DNA from: Calamus simplicifolius
Taxonomy: Eukaryota; Streptophyta; Magnoliopsida; Arecales; Arecaceae
DNA: 64,000 nucleotides
Direction: 5' to 3'
Assembly (NCBI GenBank): GCA_900491605.1
Contig: UESW01004237.1
Coordinates: 1 to 64,000, forward strand
Translations under genes and position numbers: made by a program
In this document: piece after piece, positions 11,400 through 23,605 of the stretch
How the letters are laid out: each line of letters opens with the position of its first letter
Numbering within the stretch: the first letter of the stretch is position 1
Notes under the pieces: generated by a model
Told to the model about the DNA's origin: nothing
What the model saw: only the letters and a program-made list of their open reading frames with translations
Database searches by the model: none

Positions 11400-11760
11400 A
11401 ACCCATTTGGCATGCGACATTAGCCGGGATCAACTACCACACAAGCAATGTCGGTAATGGAGCCACGTTAGCATGCCGCGTGGATTGCCATACAAGTAGT
11501 CAGTCACGTTAATAGGGATCAGCACCACATCAGCAATGTAGCCATGCCAGTATGATATACCATTGCCACAAAGCAACTACGCCAGCAGGGACTAGACACG
11601 CCGGTATTACATGGATTGCCACGTAAGATACCATGTCAGCAGAGAGTCATCATCACGTTAGCATGCCATATGGACTGCCACACAAGCAACCACGTCAATT
11701 AAGACCCAGTGTCACATCAGCAATGTAGCAATGTCAGCATGCTGCATAGGCTGCCACACG
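11400..11760. repeat. Imperfect tandem repeat of about 77 bases (CACGTCAG/GCATGCC type), block A
   Basis: About five degenerate units carry GCATGCC, GGATTGCCACA, CCACGTCA, GGGACCCAG, CACATCAGCAATGTAG. GCATGC-like starts lie near 11471, 11551, 11601, 11661 and 11738, so spacing varies from about 50 to 80 through internal deletions. A second array of the same family is at 38290-38690. These are GC-richer than the surroundings. Confidence 0.75.
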
Positions 11761-11799
11761 TTCTATTTCTTCTCTCACTTACGTTATTTCTCATTTACT

Positions 11800-12470
11800 G
11801 TGTTATTGCCATATATCAAGCCTCATTTAATATTCTTGAATGTGTGTATATATATATATATTCTGATATTTATTTCTTACTTAAATCAAAAGAATTTATT
11901 TTTAATATAATATAGTAATTTAAGAAAAATTACTGTATTATTGTCCATTTAATATTCTTAAATATATACTTTTTTTTCTATCTCAAAATATCTGTCAAAT
12001 ATATTTAGATTTATTATATTATTAACATTTCATTTAATATTTTTGAATGTATACTTTTTTTTTCCTGCCTTCGGATATTTATTTTTCAAGGCTTTATTTC
12101 CTAATATAATGTAATAAATGTAGGTTTACTATATTATTGCAGCATATCAGTCACATTTAATGCTCTTAAAAGTATGTATGTATATATTCGAGATATCTAA
12201 CATAATATAGTAACTTGTTTGCAACTCTGAGTTCCATTTAATGTTCTTAAATGTGTAAAAATTTAAATTATTACATTATTATTACGTATCAGTCCCATTT
12301 AATGTTTCTAAACGTATATTTTTTATCTAACAGTATAATTAAACTGGGCAACGATTAATACAAAATTGTTGCCATGTGCTGGATCCCATTTAATGTTCTT
12401 AAATTATATTTTTAAAGAATTTATTTTTTTATTTATATAAAAATAGTTTTTTTAATATAATATAATAAAT
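11800..12470. repeat. Degenerate CATTTAATGTTCTTAAA array, block A
   Basis: Seven units of 60-125 bases each hold CATTTAAT(A/G)TTCTTAAATGTATAC, a T-run, then TAATATAATAAAT..TTATATTATTGCCA. Cores lie near 11823, 11948, 12030, 12155, 12232, 12296 and 12387. The unit variants follow the same order as in the arrays at 38700-39310 and 55700-56400, so the three blocks descend from one ancestor array. Confidence 0.75.
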
Positions 12471-12472
12471 TT

Positions 12473-12473
12473 G

Positions 12474-12555
<82 letters not shown>
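12473..12555. repeat. (AT)n microsatellite
   Basis: An almost pure run of alternating A and T of about 80 bases. Confidence 0.95.
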
Positions 12556-12557
<2 letters not shown>

Positions 12558-13560
12558 TCCGTGTGCCAATCCAATAATGGTTCCTTGCCGTATACTTTTT
12601 TCTTTCTCGAGCTATTCATTTATTATGCATGATTTTATCTATAAAAAGCTCATTTGACACATCAGCTTTCTATCTCAGCGGGTAAAAATTCTATTACTAT
12701 TGCATAACCTGGTATTTATCTAATATATAATTACGGAACAATTAAGCTAATGTTGAAGTTCTAAAAGTATTTATAATATTAAAATATAAAATTTTAAAAT
12801 TATTTTATTAAAAATTATTTATATGATTTTATAAAATTATAGATCAATTTATAAAGTTAGTCTATATATAAAACATTTTAAATTTTTAAAATTTTATCTC
12901 GTTTTTATTTTTAAATTTAAATGAGATTAGTGTAAAAAAAATCTACTTATATCTCATTTTTATTTTTAAGTTCAAATCAAATTAATGCAAAAAAAATCTA
13001 AATTTTAAATTTTTATCAGATTTTTATTTTTAAAATTAAATAAAATCAGCACCCATGTAATTATTAAAAATGACATATTTCAATCTACTTTATAGTTGAG
13101 AAAAGGGTTAGATGAGCTGATGAGTTGAGTTGAGTTCAATCTATTTTATGGAATAATCTATAAAAACTGTCTATAAAAATATTTCTAAATTTTAAAATTT
13201 TTTATCTTATTTATACTTTTAAATTTAAGTCAAATCAGTGCGTGTGCGATTATAAAAACTATATATTTATATTACTTTTATATAATAACCGATCAATCTA
13301 TAAAAATAGCCCTTAAAAATACTTTTAAATTTTAAAACTTTTATCTTATTTCTATTTTTAAAATTTAAGTCGAAACATCATCTTACCATTATAAAAATCA
13401 TATATTTCATATTATTTGATAATACAATATATTCATTTATCAAATCATCGCATGGATCTATACTTGTTCAATATATTTTATAGAACTTTTTCCGTAGAAC
13501 TTTGGAACATGAAGGCAATTGAACCATAAGCAAAGATGGTTGATCGTAAATAATTTCGGA
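12556..13560. other. AT-rich non-coding DNA, shared with 60848-61640
   Basis: No coding frame is supported. The part from about 12660 to 13510 aligns by eye with 60860-61640 (shared AAGCTAATGTTGAAG, TATAGATCAATTTATAAA, TTTTTCCGTAGAACTTT). It contains several loosely repeated TTTTATCTCATTTTTATTTT segments. Confidence 0.55.
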
Positions 13561-13921
13561 CACATTTCGGTATTTGAATTTAAAATTTTTTATTTTGCTC
13601 GTCAACTCGATTCTGCCCCCTCTGGATCACAAATGCGGATCGAGCAAACGTTTTTCTAGAAAAAAAAAAAAAAAAAATTCAGCATACATATTGCATACGC
13701 GTACAAAACTTATGAGAAAAAAATCTGACTGCATTACGATTCCAAAATTGAAACCCATAATCAGAATACATAATAGACGGCACTTATCTTGCCTACATGA
13801 TCATATATAGCCAACTTTTGTTTCCAATATTTTTTAAATTCCTTGGGCTCCCTCCATCACGCAATCATTTATTGACTAGTTTTCTTATCATCATTTAGAA
13901 CTAAGGGCACCAGTTTTCAGA

Positions 13922-16469
13922 CTAACACCCATTAGGACCAAACCCAATCACCTTCTTTGAGGCATCATAGACTACATTGAACTTCCTCTGCTGTGCATTC
14001 CCTATGATGCTCAGATCACTCGCATAACCATTTCCGGCGAACGCAAGGCAAGTCTGTGTCTTGCTTGCCGCATAGAGTATCCCGAAGGATCCAAGTTGAT
14101 GGTGATCCCACTGCCAAACTGCAACGCCACTGTCGGTGGCCTCACCTTGACAACCCGGCGAAGTCATAGCATGTGTCCAGTATCGAGACCGCCGGCGCTG
14201 ACTTGTACCTCGACATCGCTTTCTGGAACGCCGACCGGAGGGCGGTGTACGCCGCCGGCGGCAGTCTGGTGATGACCGTGCCAGAGTCTATGACTGTCCC
14301 GGCGTTTGAGAACACAGTCGACGGTATCGAAAGTCGCTGCCCGGCGACGTATATGGCCACCAAATCTAGGTAGTAAAATGTCGAGCTTGCACCCGTCAAC
14401 ATTGGTGTGGTCTTCACGTTTGAGGAAGGCGAGCCGCCACCAAAGGTTAGGTAGCCCGTCGAACTTGACGTCGATGGAAGGCAATAGGCGAAAACGCCGC
14501 CGAATGTTTGAAATGACTGCGAAACTAGGGACGCCTTCCCGCGGCCGAGGCCCAGAAGCCCGGCGGCCTCGCCGAAGAGTCCGTTGTTCCTCTCGCCGCA
14601 GCCGAACAGGAAATTCCGCAGCACGTCGGAGGACGTCAGGGTGAGGGTGTCCTCGGAGAAAAATCCCGAGGTGAAGGAGCTATCCCCGTATTGTACCACA
14701 TAAACGCAAGTCGACGAGGTGCAACTGGACACGTCTAGCTCTGAACAGTAAGGGGAGCTGCAAGAGATGTTAGCGTAAGTGGAGGACTGGGAAGGATCAA
14801 ATATTGGCTCCTCTTGCTTGTAACAGGATGTGACGCATGGCTGGCACTGGATCCATGTGACGTCGCTGCCGGTGTCGAAGATCACGGACTGGTCCCTCTT
14901 GGGGCTGCCGAAGCCTATGGTGACGATGTAGTTCCCGGTGCCGAGGGAGTCGCCGGTGTGGGCTGGGATCAAAGATGAGACCAGTGGATCGTGCGGCTTG
15001 GCTTGCTGAGAATTGGCTGAGACTCGGCGGTGTATGGCATTGACTCTAGATTGATCCGCGTCGAGAATTTGCTTGTGGTCGACGTTTTGCCGGCGATGGA
15101 GGGGCGAGCATGGACCATGCCGGTGAACAACTTTTAAACTCGCACGTCCCAAACCTACTTTATCGAAATAATGAACGATCTTTAGAGGCATCAAAATATG
15201 TGCTAAAAGAACTTATAATATATACGTACACACACACACATATATATATAGAGAGAGAGAGAGAGAGAAAAGGAGGGTGCGAATGTATGTATTTGTTTTT
15301 ATTTAATACGTTAAAATGGCAATTCTTATTTAAAGAGGTTTCTAAAAGATTCACAGGATGTATGTATGTATTTGTTTTACTACCTTATTAAAATAGCTTT
15401 TCTAATCAAGACACAATTCTTTCTTTCTATCATCCTAAGATAAGCTAAAATTACTCTAATAAAGTATGTATTCTAAATGGATTACTTTATTTTTCATTTC
15501 TAAATACTATTTTTAAATGCATAATAGAATACTATGCGGAGACTAAGCCACACACTTCTCTCTTTAATTTAATAGAGATTTCAATGACTATTGGGATTTC
15601 CTTTTTAATCACCCTATAATCCTTATATATTAAAATAACTACACTAATATGTATAAAAATAATTAGATTAGATTGTGTTTATAAAAAAACTACATCAAAA
15701 GTGGTTCTAAATTTTATTAGATACGCTAGTGTCTCAAGAAAATATGAAAACACTATATATGCATGCATGTTAGTGTGAACGCTAGCTAGCTCCAACTAAT
15801 TTAATGTCTTTTTTTTTTTTTTTTTGTGTGTAATGTATGTCTTTTGCTCTTTTCGAAAATTTTGGACTATGACAAGTTTTTTACTTTGGCACTTCTCTTC
15901 CACCTAAACGGAAGCAATTCTACTCATATTTTCAAAATAATAATTATAATATCTATTATTAATTTTAAAATTAAAATAAAAATTATGTTTATGTTTGCAG
16001 GGTTAAGATATGATTTATAAATTCAGATATATTTAAATTAGCCATTGCTTCAACAGTTGATCAATAACTATCTCATATGAATGCTGAGAAAGAATTATGT
16101 TCTTGTAATCAATTCAAATAAAACCTTCATCTTCTTAGTTAACGTTTGATCCAAAAATAACATTAGGCTTAAGGTTAGCCAAACTAGCAAAACTTTCAAA
16201 CAAATTCAAAACAGAAAAAAAAAAGAGGAGAAAAGAAAATCATGACCCTCAACTAGTATATATGCACTGCAAAATTAAATTATAATCAAAAAATCATTTC
16301 AAAGAAAGCTAATCATACCTTCTGATGAAGAACAAGTATTGCGGGGCAGCAAAGAGTGGATGTCAATCGTATGAAAGGTTTCAAACTGTTCTCGAGAGCA
16401 TTTACCAGCAAGTGCAAAGAATAGGAGGGGGAGGAAAAAAGAGAAAAAGGAAGAGGAAAAGGAGGCCAT
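13922..16469 (-). pseudogene. Secreted aspartic protease (A1 family, CND41/At5g10770-like), copy A, frameshifted
   Basis: Two exons are visible. Exon 1 (16319-16469) encodes 50 residues starting MASFSSSFFSFFLPLL, a signal peptide, then a propeptide motif HTIDIHSLLP. The donor is AAG|GTATG. Exon 2 (13922-15154) starts with LKVVHRHGPC, the end of the propeptide, then TAXi-N and TAXi-C domains. Catalytic Asp residues are in FDTGSD (about residue 144) and IDSGT (about 340), with many paired Cys. The expected product would be near 460 residues and would enter the secretory pathway. After ILDTCYDFAG a one-base deletion near 14152 leads to a stop at 14142; a second one-base deletion near 14084 and about 9 missing bases follow relative to copy C. 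The conserved SIIGNAQQRKFNVVYD end is therefore in another frame. It is a pseudogene unless these are sequence errors. Exon 2 is much GC-richer than its surroundings, as usual for monocot genes. Confidence 0.9.
15155..16318 (-). other. Intron of protease copy A
   Basis: The intron is about 1.16 kb, GT..AG, phase 1. The acceptor region reads AAAGTAG, a tandem NAGNAG acceptor; using either AG keeps the frame and differs by one residue. Copy C has lost the first AG. A compound AC/AT/GA microsatellite lies at about 15228-15270. No other gene is seen in it. Confidence 0.75.
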
Positions 16470-16523
16470 AACGACAGGGAGAGGATAGAAGATATCATAG
16501 ATATTGAGACCAAGGGAGGGGGG

Positions 16524-16532
16524 ATTTATATA
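16524..16532 (-). promoter_or_regulatory. TATA box of protease copy A
   Basis: The minus strand reads TATATAAAT 55-63 bases upstream of the start codon at 16469, a normal distance for a short 5' leader. The same element stands at the same place before both first exons of copy C (53485-53494 and 54802-54809). Confidence 0.7.
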
Positions 16533-17004
16533 TTCGAATTTGCTTGGGTGCACTCTTGCGTGACCCCAACTCATGGGTAAGACGGAAAGCGCCACGCGTA
16601 AGTTATTTATTTATTTTTATTTTTTTTACGACAAACGCGGTGTTTGTCTCTGTCTGTAGTCAAAATTAGCAGCGGTCATCAAGTCCATGACAAAAATAAT
16701 ATCATTGAGATTTGTTTGTAACCTTAGTCTTCTACATTTCTTTATCCTTCAAGGTCACCGTATTCTGTACGTCTAGTTCTATATTTCATTAAAAGGTTTT
16801 GGCTCAGCCCACCGTCTAGAAGGAGCAAATTGAGCCATGGGGAGATCAAGTTTTTATAAATAAGTTTTATCGATTCTCAACCAGATGGCATTTATGTTGC
16901 AAAAAAATTATAGAAAACCAGCAGCCTCTAATAAATCTCTATACCTTTCTGTCAGAATTCATTGGATCTAATCAGAACTCTTCGTATAATGTTGGCCAAA
17001 AGAA
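16533..17004. other. Upstream region of protease copy A
   Basis: No gene is seen. The segment near 16793-16930 (CCGTCTAGAAGGAGCAAATT, TATAAATAAGTT, CCAGATGGCA) is shared with 53850-54000 and 55420-55570 upstream of the copy C first exons, so it belongs to the duplicated promoter region. Confidence 0.55.
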
Positions 17005-17009
17005 GGATG
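17005..17009. repeat. Target site duplication GGATG, left
   Basis: GGATG directly precedes the LTR at 17010 and is repeated at 32004-32008 directly after the other LTR. Confidence 0.9.
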
Positions 17010-17210
17010 TGTTGGAAAAGTTTTAAATAAAAAAAATAATAGGAAAGTTATAAAGGCCCCATGCGAGCATTTAAAGCTCGCGTGGAGTCGGTCGCTAGTG
17101 AGCGTTCGCGGAAAGCTGGCCAGCAAGCGTTCGTGTAACGCTCGGGCGAGTATTCCGTGATTATTTCAGAAACGCTTAAGGCTTTTTCTTTCATTCTGCC
17201 CCTAACGGCC

Positions 17211-17256
<46 letters not shown>

Positions 17257-17735
17257 AAAGGAAAAAAAGCGAAGATAGAAAATTTAATTTCTAAAAAGCT
17301 CTATTCAATTGAAAAAGATCCTGTAAATGATCCTGTTGCTGCAAGTAATTAGAGTTGGGAGTCTATTTGCTGCAAGTGCTTAGAGTTGGGAATCTATCTC
17401 AAAAGAAAGTCTGTCTTAACCTACTAGTGAAAGCTATTGGTGATAAAAGGTTTATCTAACAATTTAATTTTATTATTTTTATTTGGGCATATGAAGAATC
17501 ATTGGGTTTGCACCTCCATCCGATCGTGCTCGCGGTAGGAGGATCGGATCGGATCGTTGTACCTTAGGGACAAATCGCCAACAACCTACACGAGGGAGCA
17601 AAAACTTATCCTTAGGGCAGTGTCTAACACGCCTCGACCAGTTTGATTCCTTTTAACTTTAATTTAAATTTTAGATTAATTATTCTAGCAATTTTTAAAA
17701 AGGTTTTTTCAAAAATCAAAACGATTTTTCTAACA
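17010..17735 (+). repeat. Left LTR of the LARD-like element
   Basis: Starts TGTTGGAAAAG, ends TTTCTAACA. It holds a cluster of CGAGC/GCTCG inverted motifs (17065-17160), an (AT)n run (17216-17252) and a GATCGGATCGGATC segment near 17540. Confidence 0.9.
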
Positions 17736-19639
17736 GCTAAGGATAAGTTCTCTTCTTTTCTAGAAATTGCTAGATTTTCATTCCATCTACTTATTCTGCT
17801 TTTGCATGAGTTTGCTCAACATATAAAGTTTTCATGCCACCCTGAAATGCCTATACATTAATGGTACAAAAGTTGCTATGCTAAATTATGATCATCCATA
17901 ATTATCTCTTGAAATACTGCTTGCTAATATAATGTTGACAATAAATTTTGTCTATGTCTTGACTTCAAAAAATTTTGTCTAATTGTTTATTTGACTTAAT
18001 ATTTATTCCATATCTTTTCTGATGTTATACATGCTGCTTGTCTAGAAGGATCACTCCGCAAATATATTACCAAGACCGATGATAGTAAATTTACTTGGAA
18101 TATTATTAGTTTCTTGTTTATATCATATTTTCTCCAATATGAACATGGTTTTCCTTATGTAGACTGTTATGAACCAAAGTTTCCTATCATGATTGATATT
18201 TCTCTTCATTGCACAACTACTCCTCAAAACCCTATAGAGATCTTATTGCTAAATGAGATGCACTGCAATGAAAATTGTGACATTATGGGAACTGTGGGCC
18301 ATCTCATCCCTCCACCATTCATGAATCTCACATTCTCAGCCATACATATTATTGTTGTCTTTTCTTCTCATGTACAAGACATGCCTAATGTTAGGGTAGC
18401 TACGCATCTGAGATTCATGAGGGGATGTTTGGATGCCCAGGGCCCTTTTATGCTAATTGCCTGCTCATGTACAGGTCTTTCTTTTTGAGAAGAAGTGAGA
18501 AAGAGAGAGTCATAGGGATGGTGAAGCCTTTTAATTGCCATGTTTTGATTTTCTGGGAATAAGAAAATCACCTTTTAGATAGGACAGCTGTCACCAAAAT
18601 ATCAGGATTGGTTGCTTGACAGAATTTCCAATCTCTCCAATTTCTTCTTGCCTTCTTAACTGCAAACACTAAGATGGTTCAGTGGATTTGTGGATATGTG
18701 AATAGGGCATCCAAATATGTACAATTGAAGCTATAATTTTACTGTTAACAGTATGTAGTATTTTTTTTAAAAAAAAAAATTTACTGCCAACAGCTCTACC
18801 AAACGGGACCTAAGTTGAAGTTATAATTTTTCCTATTTTATATCTATCAGGTTTGATGTTATCTTATTATTTACATGACAATGATAATCTGGTGGTCAAT
18901 ATGGGTGCATGCTTGGCATGGCCATAGAGTCAATTAATGGACAATTGCATTGTATCCCAATGATGAACCTAATTTCCATGCCTATTCAAGTCACTATTTT
19001 TTTTTCACTTATTGTTCCGTACTAATAAAATGTGCATATGGGAGGAAATTTCAATGTTACATGACCAAAACCAATGCCATGAGGACTTTCTTGAGTGTTA
19101 ATATATTTATACAGGGAGAGGTGCTGAGCCATCTTCTTTATACATAGCATGAGGGCATTCTTGTCCATGAAAGTGAAAAAAATGCCCTTAACTAGATAAT
19201 CATTGGTTTAGTAATGGTTGCATTAATGGTGGGTTAGGTTAAGCAAGCGCTAATCAGATAGTGAATTACTTTGTTCACTGGATGGATGGATAATGGGCCA
19301 AGTCTTTTTAACTTCATGTTGAGCCTGATACTTAAATCTGCTGTCTAATGGTCTCTATATATCTGAAGTGCTCGACAATTGTTGACTTTGTGATGCATGT
19401 CAACATGATTTTTTGAACTGCTATCATGCAAATTCAGGTTTGTCTTTAACATGGCTGTGCCTTAAATGGGATTGGGCCAAGCTAGAATAACCCATATTTT
19501 CAATTTGAGCTCAGGCTAGACCCATGATTGGGCAGGCGTGGCCATAGCCTAGCTTGTCTTCTACTATATACAAGCTAGTGGTGCATCTTCTAGAAGGACG
19601 TGACCTTTACAAGTTCCTTCTGAGCCTTTTCAAAGCGAA
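17736..19639 (+). other. Interior of LARD-like element, left part
   Basis: No coding region is supported; the longest open frame (18114-18488, 124 codons) has no recognisable domain. The last bases before the Sirevirus are GCGAA, its target site. Confidence 0.6.
19635..19639. repeat. Target site duplication GCGAA, left
   Basis: GCGAA directly precedes the Sirevirus copy 2 LTR and recurs at 29901-29905. Confidence 0.93.
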
Positions 19640-21129
19640 TGTTGACCCAGATGATAACCCAAGAGGGGAGGGTGAATTGGGTTCTTTAAAAAATTTAATC
19701 TCTAAATAAAAATTGTTTGCTTAAGATGAATGAAAGTAAATGCAATGCAAATATAAAGCACAATCAATGAGATAGAGATAGAGACAATAGAAGCACGACA
19801 AACACAAAGATTTTATAGTGGTTCGGTGTATCCAACACCTACGTCCACTCCCAAGATCCACTTGGGTCCACACTATAATCTCCTCGATTACAGCCGAGTT
19901 GTTTTACAAGCTCACAACCCAAACTTGTTGTTTTACCTGGGATCACAACGAACCCAGCCGGTTTTTCGGGCTCACCAGCACACAACCCTAAACTCAAGCT
20001 AATCTAGCTTGACCCGAGGTATACAACCTCCACTAGTTCAATCCCTTTGATTGAACTAGGCACAAACAAAAAGAATATAGTTTTTCAAAGATACACAAGC
20101 TCCTCAATGAGCAAATATTCAAAAATAAGTAACAAGTTTAGAAAAGCCTGATTTGAAGTTGTTTGGCTTTGAGCTTTTCTTCTTTTCTTTTCTTCTTTTC
20201 CTCTTCTCCCTTTGGAATGATGAATCAAGCCTCAGCTTTAATCCCTCACAGTCGTTGCAGTTGAGAAGATTGAAAATGAAGAAACAGAGCTTTTACTTCA
20301 ATTTGGAAAATCCACGATTTTTGATTTGAATGCCTTGGATTCCTCTTTGAGCTTTTTGGAGTGGAAGGATTTGAGTTTGAAGGTTTTTCTCTTGAGATTC
20401 AGGCTCAGGTTTCTCGGATTTTTGATTTGAAATTTTTGTCTATTTTTGTCTCTTTTTTCAAACGGTGTTTTCCCCCTTTTTATAGATTTTCTTCAATCAT
20501 TTTTGGGATGAAACTAGCCGTTGGAGTGTACCTGGAAACAAATATATCCGTTAGAAATTAGGTAAAAATGAAATATTACCGTTAGAGCTGATCTGGCATT
20601 TTAAATTTTGTCCCAGTCAGGTTGGAGTCGGCTCCAACTTTTCAGGTGTCGGCTCCAGATCGTTTTACCAAAAATAGAAATTTCCGAGTTCGTTGAGGAG
20701 TCGGCTCCGAAAAAGTAAGTGTCGGCTCGCCATCGTCAGGTGTCGGCTCCCGAATACTGTAGGTGTCGGCTCCAGGATGCTCAAAAAATAAGCGTTCTGT
20801 CCCCGCATCGGAGTCGGCTCCAGACACTGTAAGTGTCGACTCCGAAACTCTAGGTGTCGGCTCGAAACTCTAGGTGTCGACTCCGGATCGTATCAAAAAT
20901 CAGATTAAAATTGAATTGGCCATGGGGTCGGCTCCAGATTTTCTAGGTGTCGACTCCAAGCTCTGAAACTTTAAAATCTCTGATTTGTATTTGATTCAAA
21001 ATTCATTTCTTAATTCCTTTAAATTGATCAAATAAATTTAAGTCCTGAAACACTTATAAAATCCATTAGTAATCAAATAAATATACTCAATTCCTTTATT
21101 AATCATCAAAATCAATAAATGGATCAACA
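19640..21129 (-). repeat. 3' LTR of Sirevirus copy 2
   Basis: About 1490 bases, TGTTGACCCAG to ATCAACA. The first motif has GACCC where the partner LTR has GGCCC. It includes the GATAGA microsatellite near 19770 and the GTCGRCTCC array (20625-20960). Confidence 0.95.
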
Positions 21130-21146
21130 ATCTCCCCCTTTTTGAT
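21130..21146 (-). other. Polypurine tract of Sirevirus copy 2
   Basis: The minus strand reads AAAAAGGGGGAGAT immediately before the 3' LTR, the primer for plus-strand DNA synthesis. Further purine tracts of the same AGGGGGAG type follow at about 21220, 21243, 21450 and 21515. Confidence 0.85.
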
Positions 21147-21727
21147 GATTATAAAAACATTGAGTATATGCATAGAATTCTTAAATTAAAAAATTATCAA
21201 GGAAGTGATCTTCACGAGTAAGCTCCCCCTGAATAAGGTAGCTCCCCCTATGAAGTTCAAATTATTCTTCCTCTTACTTTACATATTTGGTACTTAAGAT
21301 TTCTTTATGCATAGTCAAATCAATTTGATTATTAATCCACATCAATTAAATAACTCAATATCATATTAATCAATTAACTTCATTAATTTTCATATTAATC
21401 AATTAAGTAACTTGATTTTTCATATTAAACAATTAATGCAACATAACTTTCTCCCCCTTTAATGCAATTAACAATATAACTTTCTCCCTCTTAATGCATA
21501 TACAACCATAATTCTCTCCCCCTTTTTTGTAATCAACAAAAAGGTAAAGAATATTTCACATTGCATCAAAAGATAATTTTCATTGCATCAAAAGATAATT
21601 TTATTTCAACAAAAGTCAAGTATTATAAAAAATACTCATTCATCAAAATATAGCCTTCATTACATCAACATAAACTCATTACATCAAAATGTAAACTACA
21701 TTTCATCAAAATTAAACATTCATTACA

Positions 21728-23104
21728 TCAAAAGTTCTTCCTCACTATTCTTGTTAAATGATCTACAATATTTTTCATTCCATCACATTGAAGCTTAACA
21801 TAGTCTTTAAGTCTCTCATCAACAAATGTGCAAGCTGTTAAGATTTTATCTTGAAGCTCGGCGTTGCACCTTGAATAAGTTTCACTATCTCCACAAATCT
21901 CTTTAAGTTCTTCAAAGATGTTCTTCAAATCACCACTTAAAGATTCTGCAGAGGAGTTGAGAGTTGATTCAATTTTTGCAATCCGATCATCAAGTGAATA
22001 AAGTGATTCTTTTATATTCATGAACTGACTGTCAAACTCATCCTTCTGAGCAGCAAACAAACTTTTTAATTGCTCCATTTGAAGGTCTGAGAATCCAGCT
22101 GAAGAAGTGGATGGTTGATCATTAACATGTGCAGGTGCAGGAGCAGGAGCAGGAATGGACTCCTAGGCTGTGGAGAAGGAACCCTAACTGATGGTCCAGC
22201 CTCGCAAGGCTCAGAAACTCTCGGCACAGGGGCTCTCTCATCAAGGTGTCCTTTCCTATCCCACTGTCCATTCACTTTAGCAAAACCCATCCGATGCAAT
22301 GTTGCCAAACTATAGTAGTCGGTGTGCCTCAGGTTCTTAGATGGTTCATTCTCTTGAATTACAACCCCTTGGCTCCTGAAAACCATAGTAAGCACCATGC
22401 CATACGGTAGGGATGATCTTCTCTTCCCTCCAGCTTCTGCCATATAAAATATCATCATAGCTGCAAGGTTGATTGGCTGTCCAGTCAAAACACTATCCAT
22501 AACAACAATGTCTCGCTCCGAGACATACTCAAACCGACCGGTCTTCGGAAACAAATTCTACTGCAAATGTTGTGTAATAATCTCAATTCCAAAGGTAATT
22601 GATTAGCTCTAATCTCCTCAAACTCTGTCACTTCCCTTCCTAACATTCTGAAAGAGCCGCTGACCTATCACTGTGCATGTCAGCTGCTAAACCGGTAATT
22701 GGGATGCTAAGGAGGTTTCCAAGCTTTTGAAAAGTAAGGTGAATCCTCTTATTTCTTACTGAGCTAACTAAACCGCCATCACCTCTAGCCAAATTAAAAT
22801 AAAATTCTTTTACTAAGGCTGGATAAGTGGGAACATCAAGAGAGCAGAGCTTATCCCAGCCCATTTCCTTTAATTGCCTACCGATTGAGAAACCCTCGGT
22901 TTCAAATAGGTCAAAATCAATCTTTCTCCCCATTGTGATAACCTCCCGGCTAAGGTATCTACCTGAGTGGAAGAGGTGTTGGGGTTGTCTGAATCCTATG
23001 GACGAATCACTGCTTGGAGTCGGCTCACGAGCGGGACGACGCGTGGACCGTTTTTCCATGGTCACCGGCGCTCCAACCACTGATTCCCTCCTTTTGGGTG
23101 CCAT
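21728..23104 (-). pseudogene. Sirevirus env-like third ORF, copy 2 (frameshifted)
   Basis: Three frames (22640-23104, 22066-22554, 21728-22078) correspond to the same protein as 552-1927 of copy 1: a basic Ser/Pro-rich start, the putative plant transposon protein region, a Pro-rich linker, and a coiled-coil-like tail. The breaks are near 22640-22560 and in the Pro-rich linker near 22160, where one base is missing relative to copy 1. Breaks differ between the copies, so the parent element probably had one open frame of about 450 codons. Function unknown. Confidence 0.75.
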
Positions 23105-23199
23105 TAGATCTTTGGGAAGTTTTGATTTGGATGGAATTAGAGGTGGGGAAGTTTTGGAAGAATTTTGGAGGAGTTTGGTTAGGATTTGAGAAGTTATGA

Positions 23200-23412
23200 A
23201 ATGATGAGGTGTCGACTCTGCCCTAATAAATCAATTTTGGAATCCCAGGTGTCGACTCCCGCAAAGTCGGGTGTCGACTCCAAATCGCTAACACAGTCAG
23301 CGCTCGAACTGGAGTCGGCTCCACTTATATGGGTGTCGGCTCCAAGGTCAAGGACCGAGAGCGACACAGTCAGAGGTGTCGACTCCTCATTCTGAGGTGT
23401 CGACTCCAAAGA
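23200..23412. repeat. GTCGRCTCC motif cluster between pol and env-like ORF, copy 2
   Basis: The same seven-motif cluster as 2027-2235, in the same order. Confidence 0.8.
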
Positions 23413-23605
23413 CAGTTTCAGAAAAAAATAATTGAGATTCAAATGACTGAAACTTGTCAAAAAGAGTTCAATAAAAATTTCAAAAAATCTTTGAAATATC
23501 AAGGATCAAATAGCTCAAATGACTAGATAATTTGTCCTTAAAATTGTGAGAGGATTTTCAAGAAATTTATAGAAATCTAGATTCTCATTCCTTAGGGTTT
23601 CAAAA

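Noticed and set aside
14306..14644. Basic Arg/Ser-rich 112-codon plus-strand frame, also seen at 51081-51431
   Set aside because: Antisense shadow of the GC-rich protease exon 2 in both copies.
18114..18488. 124-codon plus-strand open frame in the non-coding LTR element
   Set aside because: No recognisable domain, ordinary AT-rich composition, and no homolog in the other half of the element.
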